DNA of 64,000 nt, from the NCBI GenBank assembly GCA_013399875.1, contig VXAZ01009376.1, positions 62,001-126,000 of the forward strand, written 5' to 3'. Each line of letters opens with the position of its first letter. Positions within the stretch are counted from its first letter, which is position 1. The notes beneath the pieces were generated by a model. It saw nothing but the letters and a program-made list of their open reading frames with translations. It was not told where the DNA came from and ran no database searches. Both the position numbers and the translations under genes were made by a program. Source of the stretch: Gymnorhina tibicen. Its lineage: Eukaryota; Chordata; Aves; Passeriformes; Artamidae. This document shows, one piece after another, positions 50,201 to 64,000 of the stretch.

Positions 50201-53200
50201 TTTCTGAAACCCCTTTAATTGGTGGCTCTTTCTGGTCTGGCTGTTTGTACAGTCATGAGCAGAGTGAAGACTTGGGGCAGAGCAGCATCACCTTTCTTCC
50301 CAGGAAGGCAGGCTGGAGCAAGGGGTTGACAGCATCCCTGGGGTCATTGATGAAGCAAGAAAGGCCTTTGTGTGGTTTTGTGGGCAAGGCTGAAAAATGC
50401 AGCATTCCATAAGCTTGCTGCTTTACTGGGTGCTCATAGAGTGCAGCTGTGTACTGAGTCGTAGCATGGATTCCTCAAAATTGAGTTGTGGCTGTGATGC
50501 TCTGGAGAAGCATTTCTGGGGCGATGGTAGTGGTTCTTCCAGACTCCTGGAAAGCTGCTCTGCAGTGGAGCTGCTCAGCTGGAATATTTGGCTGCAAACT
50601 GGCTCATTGTGGAAGGGGCATTGCCTGTGTCTGGGCTGAGGTCATCCTGTGCTGAGCTAAACTGGGGGGACAACCAGGGAGCTGTAACTGTGGAGCGGCA
50701 CAAGTGCTCTGCCCTCACTCTGGTGCCAAAACAGTCTTAACGTTGCTATGAGAATGTCTTGTGGAAAACTTTCCACTTAGAACTGAAGTCTCATTTATGT
50801 CTGCACAGGACCTGCTCTTGGACTGAATTTTATTTTCTAGGCAAATGAGACTTTCTGGCCCTTGATGGGGTGAAAATAACTGCTCCACCAACTTGGAGCC
50901 CACCGGCCCTCAGGGGGCTGGGAACCAGTGGGGGGTTTTGGCAGAGGAGATGGCTTGTTCAGCAGGAGCACAGTAGGGCTTGAGGGAGGCAGTGGGCAGC
51001 ACAGCCCTCTCAAACTTAGTTTGTCAGTTTTCTCTAAAAAATCAGGGGACCACAGCTCCCCATATTGCAAGCTTCAGACTACTGCTGTGCTCCCAACAGA
51101 CGCCTCCAATCGTACCCCAGACTGCAGACTACAAACTGAATATTAAATGCTTAATCGGAGCCAAACTGCCTTGAAAAATGTGTGGATGCAAAATTAATTC
51201 GAAAATCTGGCCTTTTGTGTATTTTTTTTCTGGAGTCTTTTAACCTGCTCTAAGTTCTTGTGTTATCTGCACTGTTATTCTGCTTGGCATGCTCTGCAGG
51301 CAGGAGAAGGGCTTATTAATGTGGGTTTTTACATAGATAAATGTGGTTGTGAAGTACTATTGACACATGGAAATGTTGGTGGATGCTTAGAGGAGGATCA
51401 GCTGCTTTGTGATAGCTCTGTGCCAGTTCCCTCATTTAAATATAGTTACAAAACCCAGTTGTAGCAAAGCATGTTGTAAAAAACAAAAAAAGGCACATTT
51501 CTGTGGCTTAAAAAAGAAAAATCAAACCCAAAACCACATACACACACCCCTCCTTAGTAAAAGTTTTGTGCACAAAGGAAACAAAGGCATCAGCATTTGC
51601 TTGTCAGAGCTAATAAAGTTTGCTTGGATCTTAATTTTTCTGCTTGATTTCACGAAGTAATTGAAACTTCCTTTTTGCTGCAAGCCCTTTTCCCCCTCTT
51701 TTTTTAAAATATGCTTAAAAGAACATCTTTTGGTCAGTGAGTTGATGGAATTTTGCGTAGGAGGCAGGCGCAATTTGAGTGTACTTTGCAACTGGTCAGT
51801 CAAAACTTATAGGACAAATTACTTGCGCCTGCAAGTCATTCCTCCCAAATTGAAAACCACCTAGACCAAATAAACCTTGAACTACAGGTTTCATAGAAGC
51901 TTTTGAGCATGTAAATGAGGCTTTTGTAATCGCAGTGATCTGATAAAACCTTAAAAACCAGGGCTCTCATAAAGAAAACAGTTCCACTTACGGTGATAAA
52001 AGCCACATCTGGTAAACTTTGCTTGCTACCTTTTGATGACCTGTGAAACAGCAAGTAGTCCCCGCTCCAGACGAACGGAGGACGAACTACTGGTGCCATA
52101 CCCTTGTCATGGAGGGGATGCACCACAAAATGTTGGTTTGAGAGCAAAACCAACAGCCTTTGAAGAAGGAGCCTCTTCTGGCTCATCTGCTAGCTCACAT
52201 TTGATATTCCATGACTAGAGAGTCTTGCTGCTTGCCTCCCAGCTGGCACGACACAGGGAGATTCAGGGGTTAGGATAAGGAGGGGCCTGCGTAATTGAAA
52301 GAAAACAAACAGCTAATACAAAGAAAGAAACATAAAACAGCAAACCCAAAGCCACAAATACAAGACAGACTTTCCAGATTGATTAGTTCAAATTTATTTA
52401 TTTGAAGTCCCAAAAGTTCGAGTTGTCACTCTTTTGGGGTGTCTCTCCAATTTGGCAATACGTTAACCATGTGTTTGCAGATCAGTTTTTCACAAGAAAG
52501 ACCCTGGTTTTTGGTGTGTTGGTGTTGCCTTGAACTTTGAGTTGAAAGGAGGATGGCAAGCTCCAAAGACTGATTTGTAATCATGACATTCAGGTGCTGC
52601 TTTTGAAGGAATTACATTCTGTTGAACTTTTGTTTTTGGAGAATTTTCCTTGGCCATAGACTGAGTGCTGAGATGTGTTCCAGTTTTAGGAAACAGGTTT
52701 AGGAAGGCTGATGCACTTACTGGCTTTGGAAATCAGTGGAGCCCTGAAAAAGTCTGGGTTTACTTTTGTTTTTCAGAGTGTTTTGGATGTAGAGGTGCTT
52801 CCTATCTTCAGTAACAGATCAGCAGTGCAGCTGTAATACATATATTTTTTATGGATTTGGCTTAAACACCCTCAAGTCACCAGACAGAGGAATTACAGCT
52901 CCAGCCTATTAACTGTTGGCCATTAATGAGTCAGGTCTAAATGCCTTGATTGTGCCTGAGATTTCTAAGCTGAATCTTTGCATAACATTAGCATGGCAGG
53001 AATGCCTCCCAAGGACAAACAAGAACTTCCCAGGCCTTCCCATGCCGCTCCAGGAAGGAATAAGTACATTTTGGGTTGTGCTGATACCATCTCGTGCCTT
53101 GGTGCTATCAAAGCGGTTGGACGCTCCCTGCTGCTCTGGTAGCCTGGCTCTGATGTTCTTTCACATCCAGGCACGTTGTTTTTCTTTAACCAAGGCTTGG

Positions 53201-53403
53201 ATACATTTCCAAAATAGATGACTGTAGTAGTCCAGTGTGGTCTGCTTTGGCATAGGTTTTCTGGAGTGACTCAAACTTCATAAATATGAAAGTAGGTAGA
53301 CTTCAAACACTGCTTTTGGACCAGGTTTTAAGAGTTGCCTCCTAAAGCAGCAAAGGGGAACCTTTTCCTGAAGAAAATACTTGGTTTTTTCTCCTATTTA
53401 ATG

Positions 53404-53427
53404 CCCCCCCCCCCCCCACCCCCCCCC
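53404..53427. repeat. C14-A-C9 tract
   Basis: A nearly pure cytosine run followed by GTTTTTC. The complementary strand could form a G-quadruplex. It lies about 100 bp before a CpG-rich patch. Confidence 0.9.
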
Positions 53428-53519
53428 GTTTTTCTTTTTATCTGCACCCTTTGTTCACATCTGCCTTCCTGATTAAGAACTAATCAGTGAAGATAGATTA
53501 GTCCGGGAGCATTGCAGCC

Positions 53520-53640
53520 CTTGGGACCCATGCAGCTCTGGCGGGTCAGGAGCCGGGAGGCACCGTGGGGTCACCGTCACCACCGCGGAGGAGGCGGGAG
53601 GAAGCCGGCTGAGCCGCGCTCCAGTGCACGGAGGAATGCG
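53520..53640. other. CpG-rich patch
   Basis: About 120 bp with dense CpG (CACCGTCACCACCGCGGAGG, GAAGCCGGCTGAGCCGCGCT) in otherwise AT-richer DNA. It could be a small intragenic promoter or enhancer. No open frame here is recognisable. Confidence 0.4.
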
Positions 53641-56600
53641 GTAACAGGATTTAAAGGAAACGTACAGAACTAACGAGGATTAAGGCTAATTGTCCTATGA
53701 GGGGTGGCAGGATGTGGCCATGCGGGGAGCAACTCTGTTCTGCAAGGGGGAAAGTCTCGTAGTTAGGGCCTTGTTCGTGGAGGGCTCAGTTAGGTTTTGG
53801 TTGGTTTAGCTGCTGTGTGGAGAAATGGAAAATAGTGGATTGGAAATGAAAATAAAAAAGTTGAGTTCTCCCTTAAAGACTTCAAAGCTGTTAGAGCAAA
53901 TATTTCTGCAGTTGGTGGGAAGCATCTTCCAAATGGCTGGTTCTCACTGTGCCTGGGCTCTGTTTTTGCTGGCTTTGCACAACTGTTGCTCTGTGCAGGG
54001 AGCTGACATCCCCTGACTGCTCGTCCTGGGGCTGGCAGGAGGCTCTTGCTGAAGGACTTTGAGTGCTAATGAGTTTGTTTTGAGAAGGTGTGAATGCTGT
54101 TGGAGGTGTTTAGAGGACCCTGCCTCCCCTCGTAGGTCAGGCTGGTTATCAGGTCTTGCAGAAGGCCACGGGTATCTCTGAGCTTGAATAAGGGGGGAGT
54201 TAAGAAGCAGAATCCCTCAGGCTTGGTCCTCAGCAAGCCAGAGTATGTGAAATGCTGTCTGGAACCAACCATCCATCATCAAGTGGTACTAGAGGGAAGC
54301 CAGACCAAAAAGAGTTATTCACATTGTATTTCTGCGCTTTGGGGAAGATCTGTCCCTGCCTGGAAGAGAGTGAAGTTTGCATGTGTCCCAGCCAGAGGAT
54401 GGAGAGATTATGCCCTTCAAGGACGTGGGACCCTCTAGGCAAACCTCTGTTTATTTGCCTTGGTGTCAAGGGAGGGGATCAGAGATAGCAGTGGAGTCTG
54501 CTGGGCAGGGTCTGGGGGCACCAGGGGCCTGTGATTCTCGTCAGGTGTGGATGGACAAGTTGCCCAAGCGAACTTGTTCTTCCTTGGCCCTCGGGTTTTA
54601 GCTGTTCCTGATCGAAGCAGTTCAAAGCTCAGTTTTCTGTCCTGTACAGAGGTGCCTTTGGGGACATTGGGGGTATGCAGAGACAGGGGAGGTACCCAGT
54701 TTCCCAGCTGTTAGATCACAGCTGGACTTTGCCACACCTGAACCCTTAAAACTTGTCATCGTTTTGTTTCTGCTTCCAGTTACCAAAAACCCCAAGCAAA
54801 CAATACTCTTGCAAATGGAGAAGATAGGGTGTTTTTCCTTGGTGCAGAGCTTGGGCTCACTTTTGCTCCCTCCCTGAGTGGGATTCCTGGGATCAGTGGG
54901 TGCTGCAGTGTGGGTGGCATGCAGAGCACCAGGAGGCAGGAGATAATGAGTTGGTGCTCTGGTCCGAAGTCCAGGCTGCCTGTGCTGTTGGGAAGAGAGC
55001 CTTCCCATTGGCAGCTGCATGGGACAAGGGACTCACATGGCTTTTGCTATCAAAGCAAGGGGAGTAAAAGCAGACCTCCTTGTCTGCGTCACTTAAGACT
55101 TTTGGGTGGCCCTGGCTGGTCCTGGCTCTTTGCTGAGCCCCTGCATCCAGCTTACTCTTCTCCCTGCCCAAAACCAGCCAAGGCAGGGTGAAGGAGCGTG
55201 TCATACTTCTGTGCTACTTCCCAGATATTTGTGTATTTATTCATACATTGCCCTTTAATATAGATGTTTGCACAACACTTGGTCTTGTGTTTTTATTTGG
55301 GTTTGTTTGTTGGGGTTTTTTTCCCCTTCTCTTCTGTGTAAAGTTGGTCTCAGAATTATAGCAGGTTCCACAGTTCCTATTTTGCATCCTGCAATAGGGA
55401 ATTAATCTCTCTGGAAGTTAATTAACATCTCTCTTGTGTTCCAATTTATAGATTGAATTATTGTTTGTATAAAGCCTGGTATATTTTTTTAATTTTGTTT
55501 TAAGTCAAAACCAGGAAATTGTGGCTGAATTCCACAAGCTTTGTTTCTTATTTGAGGAATTAAAAACATCTTTAGGTTTTGGGTTTTTTAAAAAAAATTT
55601 TTGCTTGGGTCACAGCTGCTGGTTTGCATGCCCTTAGTGCTCTTACTGCTGTGTAACTCATGGAAATGGTAGCTCTGCTTTGTGTCGTGGTGCATATGTA
55701 GTTTTGCTTGTGCAAGCAGGAAAGCTTCACTTCTGTGGAGCCCCTGCATAGCTGGTAACATTGGAAAGGGGGGACGCTCAGGGGGTTTGGCCACACAGCC
55801 ACAGTTCCAGTGCCTTGGGACAGTGGTGATTGCCTTGAAATGTGCCAGTGCCGCTAGTTGGGAGAACAGTGGCTTCCCATGGTGGTACAGCTCTTGGCCG
55901 AGGAGATCTGTCTAACTGAGTGCCTCCACAAAACCATGAATGTCTTATATCCTTCTGAGTTTCTTTTGTAATTTTTGGGGGTATTTTTCTACATAAAGCA
56001 TGATCCTCAGAATCACAAGAGTCATCTTTTGCAAGATCTGGGACTTGCCAGTGGATGACCGGTCTGCTGGCACAAATAGGTGAGCCTGGGTGCATCTCAC
56101 AAGAACCTACTATGTGGCTCTGAAATGTGTTTTTGTGCACTGACACTGGAATCAGTTGTGTTTGAAAAGGAAAAAAATTAGTGGAAAAGTGGTTGCCGGT
56201 GGCATATTCCTGCTTTTTCCTGCCTGCCCATGTGTGGTGCCACCCTGTAGCACTGTGAGCATCCGTGGAGCTGCTTGGTGGAGGGTCTGGGGCATGCAGA
56301 GGGAGAGGGGCCAAAAGTGAAGGGAGAAAATGTTAAGAAGGAAAAATATTCCAATTTAAATGACATAGGTTGTGATGGAATCAGTTTCAGTCAAAGGCTG
56401 CTTTTTTTGGCAAATAGCTGAAAGCTTTAGGGAAAAAAAATACAAACAGGCGGTTTTCTTGGCTTTGTTTTGCCTTCTTAATGCAGAATTTGAAGGAAAA
56501 AAAAGAGTAGTCTCACAACCAAAGTAACTGTCTCCCAGCCAGATCTCCTTGTGCCTGAGGCTTCAGTAATTCTGTATATTTGCTGTTCCAAATGGATTAT

Positions 56601-59600
56601 CTTCCCTACCACCCCTTTTACCCCCTTTAATTGCGTGAAATTATACTTGGTGAGGTTTTTTTGATTACCCTGGTAAAATCTGCTGGCCAATCTCTGTTGA
56701 ATATTGAAGTCTGATTGCTGGCTGTATGCAACTTCTTTTTCCTGTGACTTTTACAGGAAAGTCGTAAAGGTAAGAAGTATTGACTGCAGGTATTGGGCTT
56801 TTTACGTGTTCTTTGGTAGCTGATAAGAGGTAGCTCAGTCATCCCAGAGATGGGTTGGTCTATTTTATACCTAGTATATCCAACCTCCTCACTAGAGAAG
56901 TGGGAAAAAACCACCAGTAATTTTTGGCATATCTTGTCCCTTGTATAACACCACTCACTTAGTGCATGTAGGCAGAGACATGTTATGAAAACTATTTCAT
57001 GCCTAAAGAATTTGGTGATAATAAAGAGAATTTGCATTTCCTAAGTTCTCACTCAGCAATATCAAGGAAGGTTTTTTGGTTTTCTTTTTCTAGTTAGGAA
57101 AGAACTCTTGGTTTTCACTGAAGGTTTCTGTCTTAGCTAGAGCCAAGGAGAATCCTCTAGTTAACCAGAGTTACTTCCTTTTCAGATTTGCTTAAATAAT
57201 AAGTTTAATTATGTATATTTTAATATTCTTTTTTCCCCCCTTGCCTTATTTGTATATTCAGGTCTTTGTGTGGTTTCTCTCTCTTTTGATGTTTGCAGAA
57301 ATGTATTATCTTCATCTGTCTGGTTTGTGTTTGGTGTGCCACTAATTGACTCAATATCCTGTTTGTTGGAATGAAAGCTGGCTCTATCATGGCATATTTT
57401 TCCAGGGTGCAAAACCTTGCAGTATTCGGGCCACCCTGTCAGGTAGGAAATTGTTGGCTGTGCTGTGGAAATGAAGCAGTGATGGTATTTTTTGTCAGGT
57501 GAGCTGGGTTTTAGCTTTTAATGAACTCTTTAAACCTCACTGAAGGAAAGATCCTGCATCCTCCTTGCTTAGACAACACCAGCAAAGGGCAGAGTCCCCA
57601 GCCCAGATGTGCTGTAGAGAGTTTTTGGGTTTGGTCCTTGGGGTCCTCCACCTGAACCTCTCTGTTGCCCCAACCTCAGTTTAAGAGCTGGGCAGGAGAG
57701 AATCTCAGTTGACCAGTGATGCTTCTCTGGGCTAGTATGGAGAGCAGAGGCACATCTTTGTCTTTTGTTTGGGACTGAAGAGCTGGGTTAGGAGTGTGGG
57801 AAGGGCTCTCATGGTCTATCCCTGCTCAGGAGGGATATCTCAAAATCACTCCGGTTGACCTCAGCAGACAGCATTTATACAGACTCTATCCTTCTGGGAC
57901 TGACTCTTTCAGGATGAGCTTTGCAGTGGTTATTTGGACCTGGGCAGGTGGATGCAAGAGCCCTCTTTGTGTCCTAAGTTGCTCTTTCCAGTAGAAAATT
58001 AAGTTTCTTAATGTGCATTAATTTAATGTACACACATGGATATAAATCTCTCTTGTTCTCTGCACTCCCTGACCCTCTTGGCAGTAAATTTGGGAAGCCA
58101 AAGCTGTCAACAAAGCAAAATGGAAAAATAGAAGCCAGACAGACCTTGGTTGTGTATGATATTTTAAGTAACCGTAGGTACACTCTATGGAAATAATTAG
58201 GATTATTTGTTGTGTTGAAGGGAGGTATGTCACTGAGGTATTGTGTGCACTGCCGTTCTCATGCCTGCAAGATGGATTAGCAGCTGAGTTAACAGATGCA
58301 GTAAAGCTCAACTGAAAATAGTTCACTGTTGTTAAGTGTAGGTGAAAGGGATTTGGTTTGGGTATCAAAGAGTGTATTTTGACTGCTTGACAAGTTTGCA
58401 AAAAAAAAAAAATCATTTCACTGTTATAAGCTTTCTCTATGAGTCTGGGGAATTTTTTTGTGCCATTAGAGTAATCAGCAAAAAACTGAAATGCACATTG
58501 ATTAATAACCTAAGTAGAAGTGCAGGGAAAACAAGTGGCTTTAACATTAATAAAGCAAATAAATAATTTATATAAAACAGTTGCTAATTGAGTGGGATGT
58601 TAAATATGCTGCACGCTGGCACATGATGCCAAACTGTGGTCCTTCCATAACCCTACCAGTCAGCTTTGGGAGCTGACTACATGGTGAGGATGTCTTCTGG
58701 CTTAAAAAAACCTGGGTGGTTGTAAAAAAAAAAAAAGGTTCAGGTGGGGATGAGACTCCTTGATGGTTAAATCCAGGACCAAGATCTTCTGTGACTGTGA
58801 AAGGGCTGGAGCCCCATGCCTGGATGGAGAGTGGTGCTGGCTGCTGACCTTCATGGTGAGGACCTGAGTTAGGGAACATGGGATGTGCTCTCTCTTCTGG
58901 TGCTTTTTAGGTGTGAGATCCCAATAGGAATTACTGATGTTTTGAGGAGGGAGGAAAGGAAAGCTGACTCTGGTTGCATGAGCCTTTAGAATGGGAATGG
59001 GAAATGATTCACATTGGAAAATGGGGTATGTTGTATCTGATGATAGATGCAGGGAGGCAGCTGCACAAAATGCTTCTCCTCTAAGTGTGTAGTTGAAATA
59101 AGGGTTTGGGATGGTTGGAACACCATGCACTCAGAAGCATCAAGGGAAGTACAGCCCTAGATGTGGCAGCCTGGTTTGCCCTGCTCTGATGAGAGGGTAC
59201 CAGTAGCTCACCATCATTTGCAGGATGTGAGCATATGAGTCTAACTCTGCTGGCACAAATGGATGGATGTGTCACCACTGTTAGCAGGACCTCAATGCTG
59301 TTCTACATCCCTTCCTTCCTGGCATGCGACCATCTCCACAGGAGTATTCTCCCCAGTAAAATAAACACAAGGCCAACAGCAGCACAGCTTTAAAGCAAGC
59401 AGAGAACACTGACCACCCAGTGATAAGAGAGCTCTGATAAGAGGCATCAACTAAAAATTCAAGTTTGCCTCTTCTGCCAGGCAGAAAGCATGCCTTGAAG
59501 TAGTGTGTGTGTATGACAGCCAAGGCAAAGGTGGCGGGCCTGCTTTGGGGGTTCAGTGTACCCCAGAGACAGATAATTTTTCCTCCCTTTGATGTTCACA

Positions 59601-62600
59601 GCTTAGTGTAATTTCACCTGGAAATAGTTAAGTGCCAAGACCCTGTGCATTTTGGTAGTGCTGTTCGTTAGCAGGAATCTAACAACAGTGTAAGCAGTGA
59701 CTATGCTGTGGCTGTGCCGACATCCCATAGGGATTATGGCAGCACTGTTGAAGATGGACAAGAGCTCATGGTCCATTCCCAGAGGTGCTGAGCATCCCCT
59801 GGATTATTTTGTAGCCAGGAAAACTGGGCATTTTTGGTATTCTGGGTAAATCAAAGGTGATTGGATTGAGTGGACAGTTTGGTAGCTGTGTCTGTCTCGA
59901 CGACTCTGCCAGAGTCAATCACAAGCTCATGCTTTTCTTTCTTCTTCTTGCCTTTGCTAATGTGGGGCCGGAGCAGTGGAGCTGTGCTCAGGGGTGATGC
60001 TAGTGTTTCTTGTCATCTTTGTTGGAGGTTTTGTAAAGCCTTGGTAGCATGTCAATTATATATGATGGGTGGAAGCCTAATATTCTGTGATAATTAGAAG
60101 GCAAGTCTAGTGTGAAATTGGATTAAGGCCTGGCATTACAGTCTGGGGTTCCTTTGGTAGTTGATTCAGAGGAAGTCATAAAACTCCTTTAAAGATGACA
60201 CAGGCCCATGCGTGCTAGAGGGGAGAGGCAGAGCACAAGGCTGAAATTCTGGCCCCGCTCTCAGGTCCTCAGCAGTGTTTGCCTCCTGCTCTTCTACCAC
60301 CCATCCATACCCCAGCCTGATTTCTCACATGGGAACAAAGTCCAGCAGTAACATCTCAGACCATAAACCACTTCTGGCTTGTTTACTGAGTTCCAGTAAA
60401 GGGCTGGACTTTGTGGGGAGCCTTTTAAAGAAATACCCACCGCCTGCCTCACAGTGAACCGCTCCTGAATCTTCAGCTAGTTTTGCAGTTAGCTGTCCAT
60501 AAAGTATGAACTTGGGCAAGGTGAGGAGAAGCAGGCTCAGAAGGCATGCTAGACATCCAGAAAAAACATTTTGGAAAGGTCTTGGGAAATTGTTTGGTAG
60601 AGAACTGCTTTTCAGTATTATGTAGCCCCTGAGTTTGCACTGCTCACTTACTCATTTGATGAAAACTTGTTTTTCAACACATTGCAAAATAGTTACTTGA
60701 TTTGGAAGAAACTCTGTGTGCCTGGAGTCTGTTAAATGCGGTGTTTCTGTAATGGCTTAAATCATAAGTTTGCAGGATTACCTTTCTGAGCACATTTCCT
60801 TGTATGTACAGATGGTAACATCCTGTACCATCATATTTCTGTCTTTAAACAACCACCTCCGTTCCCCAGAGGTGTGCTCTTAACCAGCCAAAGGAGCAAG
60901 TTTCTTTCATAATTTTTGGTCCCTCATTTCTCTCTTTGTACTCATATGTATCATAAAATAAGGAAGAATCTTGCTGCAATAGGTCATGAGAAAGATCTGC
61001 TGCAAATCCATGACAAGCCATGGTGATGGTGTACATATGCAGTAGGTATTTGGAATCAGTCTCTGCTACTTGAGCTCTTTTTGCCATGTAGCCCCTGATG
61101 TGATGATTGCACACCCTGGCAAACAATTCAATAAAAAGCCCAACTTGAAAGGAGGCTGTGGCAGAGTTATATTTTTGCTGTGCTCACGTGGTGATAAATT
61201 GCAAAAGCTGCTGAGGTTTTCACACTCAGCAGTAGATGAAGAGTTGCCTTGTATGGGCATTGTTTGATGAGTTTTAACTTGGGAAATAATTATTGCCGAA
61301 TGTGTCCTTGACAGTGAGCGCACACTATGAGTGTTCTCTACATGATATACATAAACATTAGATCTCTGCTGAGTATGCCTAAATACACATATTTTTCACT
61401 CGTTTTCCTTAGAGGAGTTCACTGCCAGTTTGACAAAGAGCGTTGGCTTTGATCTTGACTCCAGGTTGGTGTTTGTGTGTGCATAACTGGTCCATGCTCA
61501 CATGGAGCTCTCCAGCCTTCATCACTTCCATTCCCCTGGTTGTAGCACTGTTGTGTTTGAAAGCTGTTTGATGATGTCTTGCATCAGGGTCTGGCCCTGT
61601 GGGATGAGTCCCATGGATGGATCCTGAATGGATCAGCTCTGCTAGCAGATTTAAAAGGCCAGACATGAGATTTCACACACACTGTGCCAGTGCCTGTTGG
61701 TTTGCTCAGATGAGGATGTATTCTTAGGGATGCAGTTGTGCTAAGGACAAACCTCCCTGTGGGAAAACTGGGGCCCCCAGTGTCTTCCAGTGACTTTCCA
61801 TTGTCATCTCCCACCATGGCATAAGAAAACTGCAAGAAAAGCAGCCCACAGACCTAAACTTTTTGGTTTTTTAAATGCCGGGTAGCAGAGTGCATCCTCC
61901 TAAGATTAGCACTGAGTAGCCAGAGCTCCTCAGCTCCAGACAGAGCTAATTCTTGATTATGAGCCAAGACCACATAGTGCTGACATGACTGAGAAATATC
62001 TTCCATAATTAGATTGCTTGGTCATTCATTTTTGAATGTCTGAGTTACATTTTGGAGCATTATTTCTTAATGATCAACCAAATGGGATCTGTGCAAGCTT
62101 GATTTACTGTCAGTAGTGCTCTTGCTTGGCTTTGTGCATATGTCCTGGGGAGGCATTGTCAAATTTGGGACAAGGAGGATTAGAGGAAATTATTTTGCTT
62201 TGTAATATTAGGTAGGATGGTAGCTTTAGTTTAATAATGTAAATAGATGTGAAACTGATACCTGTATTTGTGAAATACATTGGGCTTTTTTTTATAATAA
62301 ATAAATTGGAGAAGTTGTTAAAACCACTGTTTTAGGGATCCTAGGCATCTATGGACAACTTCAGAAGTGCCTGTGAAGTGTAACTAGGAAAAGAAATCCT
62401 GCTATCAGTAGGTTTGAATTTGCTTTGCTGCTATTCATGGTTAGTGTTGTGTCAGAGTCCTTAGTCCTGTACTGGAATTGGAGCAGAGACTCAAGGTGAA
62501 ATAAAGCAGTGACACTTGGGGCACTTTCTTATTTTAATGCTTGCTGGTAAGGTGGGCTCAGAGAGGAGTGCCCAGGTGTGCTTCAGGATCTGAAAATCTG

Positions 62601-64000
62601 GGTGCACCCCTTCCTCTTTTTTAAAGGACTTATGAAGCTACTTGGAGCTGCCTCCCTTAGAGCCGTGTATTTGCTGCTGGAGGTGCTCCTCTGAGACAGA
62701 AAGAAGTAGTCCACGAAAAAAGATACATCTGTAAGGAGTCAGTGAGGTTTTTCTGTGTTTTCTGAAAGCTGTGCTTAAGCAGTGCTGCTTCCTGTAGCAG
62801 ACTTTGAGCTTTCCATAATTGAAGAGCAGTGGATGGCCTTGTGCAATAAATTAGCTGTGTCAGAATTATCTGCAGGTCAAGGTCTCTCTGTAATGCCACA
62901 GAAAACAAACAAACCCTGTAGCACAACAGGGAAATAGATTTTAGGAGTAGAGGTTCTTAGGAACTATATATGTAGAGAGAGAGAGAAAAATATTTGTGTC
63001 GTATTTTAAGATGGTCCTGAAGTGTCTGTAAGGAGAGACACTAACCTTTCTGGGCTAGAAAGTCATGCAAAGTGATACAAAGGTTCACTATCTGGGCAAA
63101 AGACATTGTTGAGAAATCTTGCACAAGGCAGGCAGAGCATCAACCTGTGGTGTTAACCATGGGCAGGCTTTGAACTGTCCAAAACCTACTTTTGTTTCCC
63201 TAAACCCAGTTTTGATGCTCTAGCAGGTAGGATGCATGGCTCTTCCTTAAGTGTGTGGTGTACTGCCTCTCAGGAAGATGTTATTTTCTGCATGGGGGCG
63301 AGTCATTTGCAGCTCTGACACTGAGTCTCTGAACTTCTGTGGTGGTTGGAGGTCCTTTGTGACTTCCCGGGTGGAAGAAGGCAGGGAAGAGCCTTTCCTT
63401 CTCCATCTGTTTCCTCAGAATGAAGGATAAGGTTTGGCAGCAGGGTGTGAAATGGAAGGGAAGGCAGCAGCTTACATGTTGGCTGTGTCTTTTAAAATAC
63501 CATCTGACTTGGAAATACGAGTTTCTCATCCTGACTGCTTGTTTTGATCGTATCTTCTGTGTTGACAAAGATTTGTACAATTTGCCCAAATTTGAACCAC
63601 TTCAGCATCAGCCCACCCACTTTGTGGTGGTGCTGCCTTGTGGGGCCTGTCAGAGAGCTGGAGCTGAGGACTGCTGTGCCGAGGGTTTATCTTGGCCCAC
63701 AAAACTTGGCAATGGCGTTTTACAGGTGGTGCTGGAAGGGGACACCTTCACCCTGCACTGCTGCAAGGCATCTAAAAAGCAAATTATATGGGTCCAGATC
63801 CTATGTCCAGATTGTCTGAGAGATTTTGAAATGGAGCTGTTGCAGATACTGAAACACTTGGTGATGATCCTTCTGACCAAGCCAGCTTGAGCCAGATGAC
63901 TCTTAGAAAAGAATTATCTTAAGGAAAAAAAATCAGTTTGAAGTCTCCGAAAACAAACCCCCTGTTTCCTCCAGGACGGTGACACAAAACCGCAAAATGA

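Larger units (their letters stand above)
35101..64000 (+). other. Region without supported exons, possible GPC4 intron 1
   Basis: I found no reading frame with splice sites and a recognisable protein family in these 29 kb. Features are an AT-rich segment (35,281-35,700), one solo LTR (38,644-39,229), T22G8 (40,915), C14AC9 (53,404), two short tandem duplications (36,743 and 44,252) and two CpG-rich patches (39,775 and 53,520). If the island at 34-35 kb is the GPC4 promoter, this would be its first intron, which is very long in human. Otherwise it is intergenic. Confidence 0.4.

Noticed and set aside
63420..63890. 156-codon open frame near the right edge
   Set aside because: No recognisable family and no splice acceptor supporting it; several frames overlap there, consistent with chance.

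Overview
This is vertebrate nuclear DNA and almost certainly from a bird, probably a songbird. It contains CR1 LINE fragments, one with the typical ATTCTNTG-type 3' end. It also contains several solo retroviral LTRs of kinds common in avian, especially passerine, genomes. There are no operons, bacterial genes or CRISPR arrays. Nearly all open reading frames here are chance frames in introns, intergenic DNA and repeats. The species call is inference.

Layout. (1) 1-13,550 is read as the last intron of a plus-strand gene, with two solo LTRs and one clear CR1. (2) 13,551-13,726 is the one coding exon I can support: the terminal exon of glypican-3 (GPC3), encoding the C-terminal stalk and the GPI-anchor signal. 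It is followed by a short 3' UTR with an AATAAA at 13,899. (3) About 13,930-34,020 is intergenic, with five LTR-derived pieces, a (TAA)n tract and an old CR1 remnant. (4) 34,020-35,100 is a CpG-rich island broken by a 159-base N gap; a CR1 fragment abuts the gap. (5) 35,100-64,000 shows no convincing exon. It holds one solo LTR, homopolymer tracts, small tandem repeats and two small CpG-rich patches.

Interpretation. In human, GPC4 lies just downstream of GPC3 in the same orientation. The island at 34-35 kb is therefore a reasonable candidate for the GPC4 promoter and first exon, and the exon-free right half for its long first intron. The first coding exon is not visible and may be in the gap. 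The GPC4 assignment rests on expected gene order, not on a protein match.

I found no convincing undescribed system. The points most worth checking are the gap in the island, a truncated LTR beside a single N at 17,110, three copies of one LTR family (two in inverted orientation 2.4 kb apart), a solo LTR with three CCAAT boxes about 30 bp apart, a 12-bp-arm hairpin at 15.8 kb, and local CpG-rich patches in the right half.
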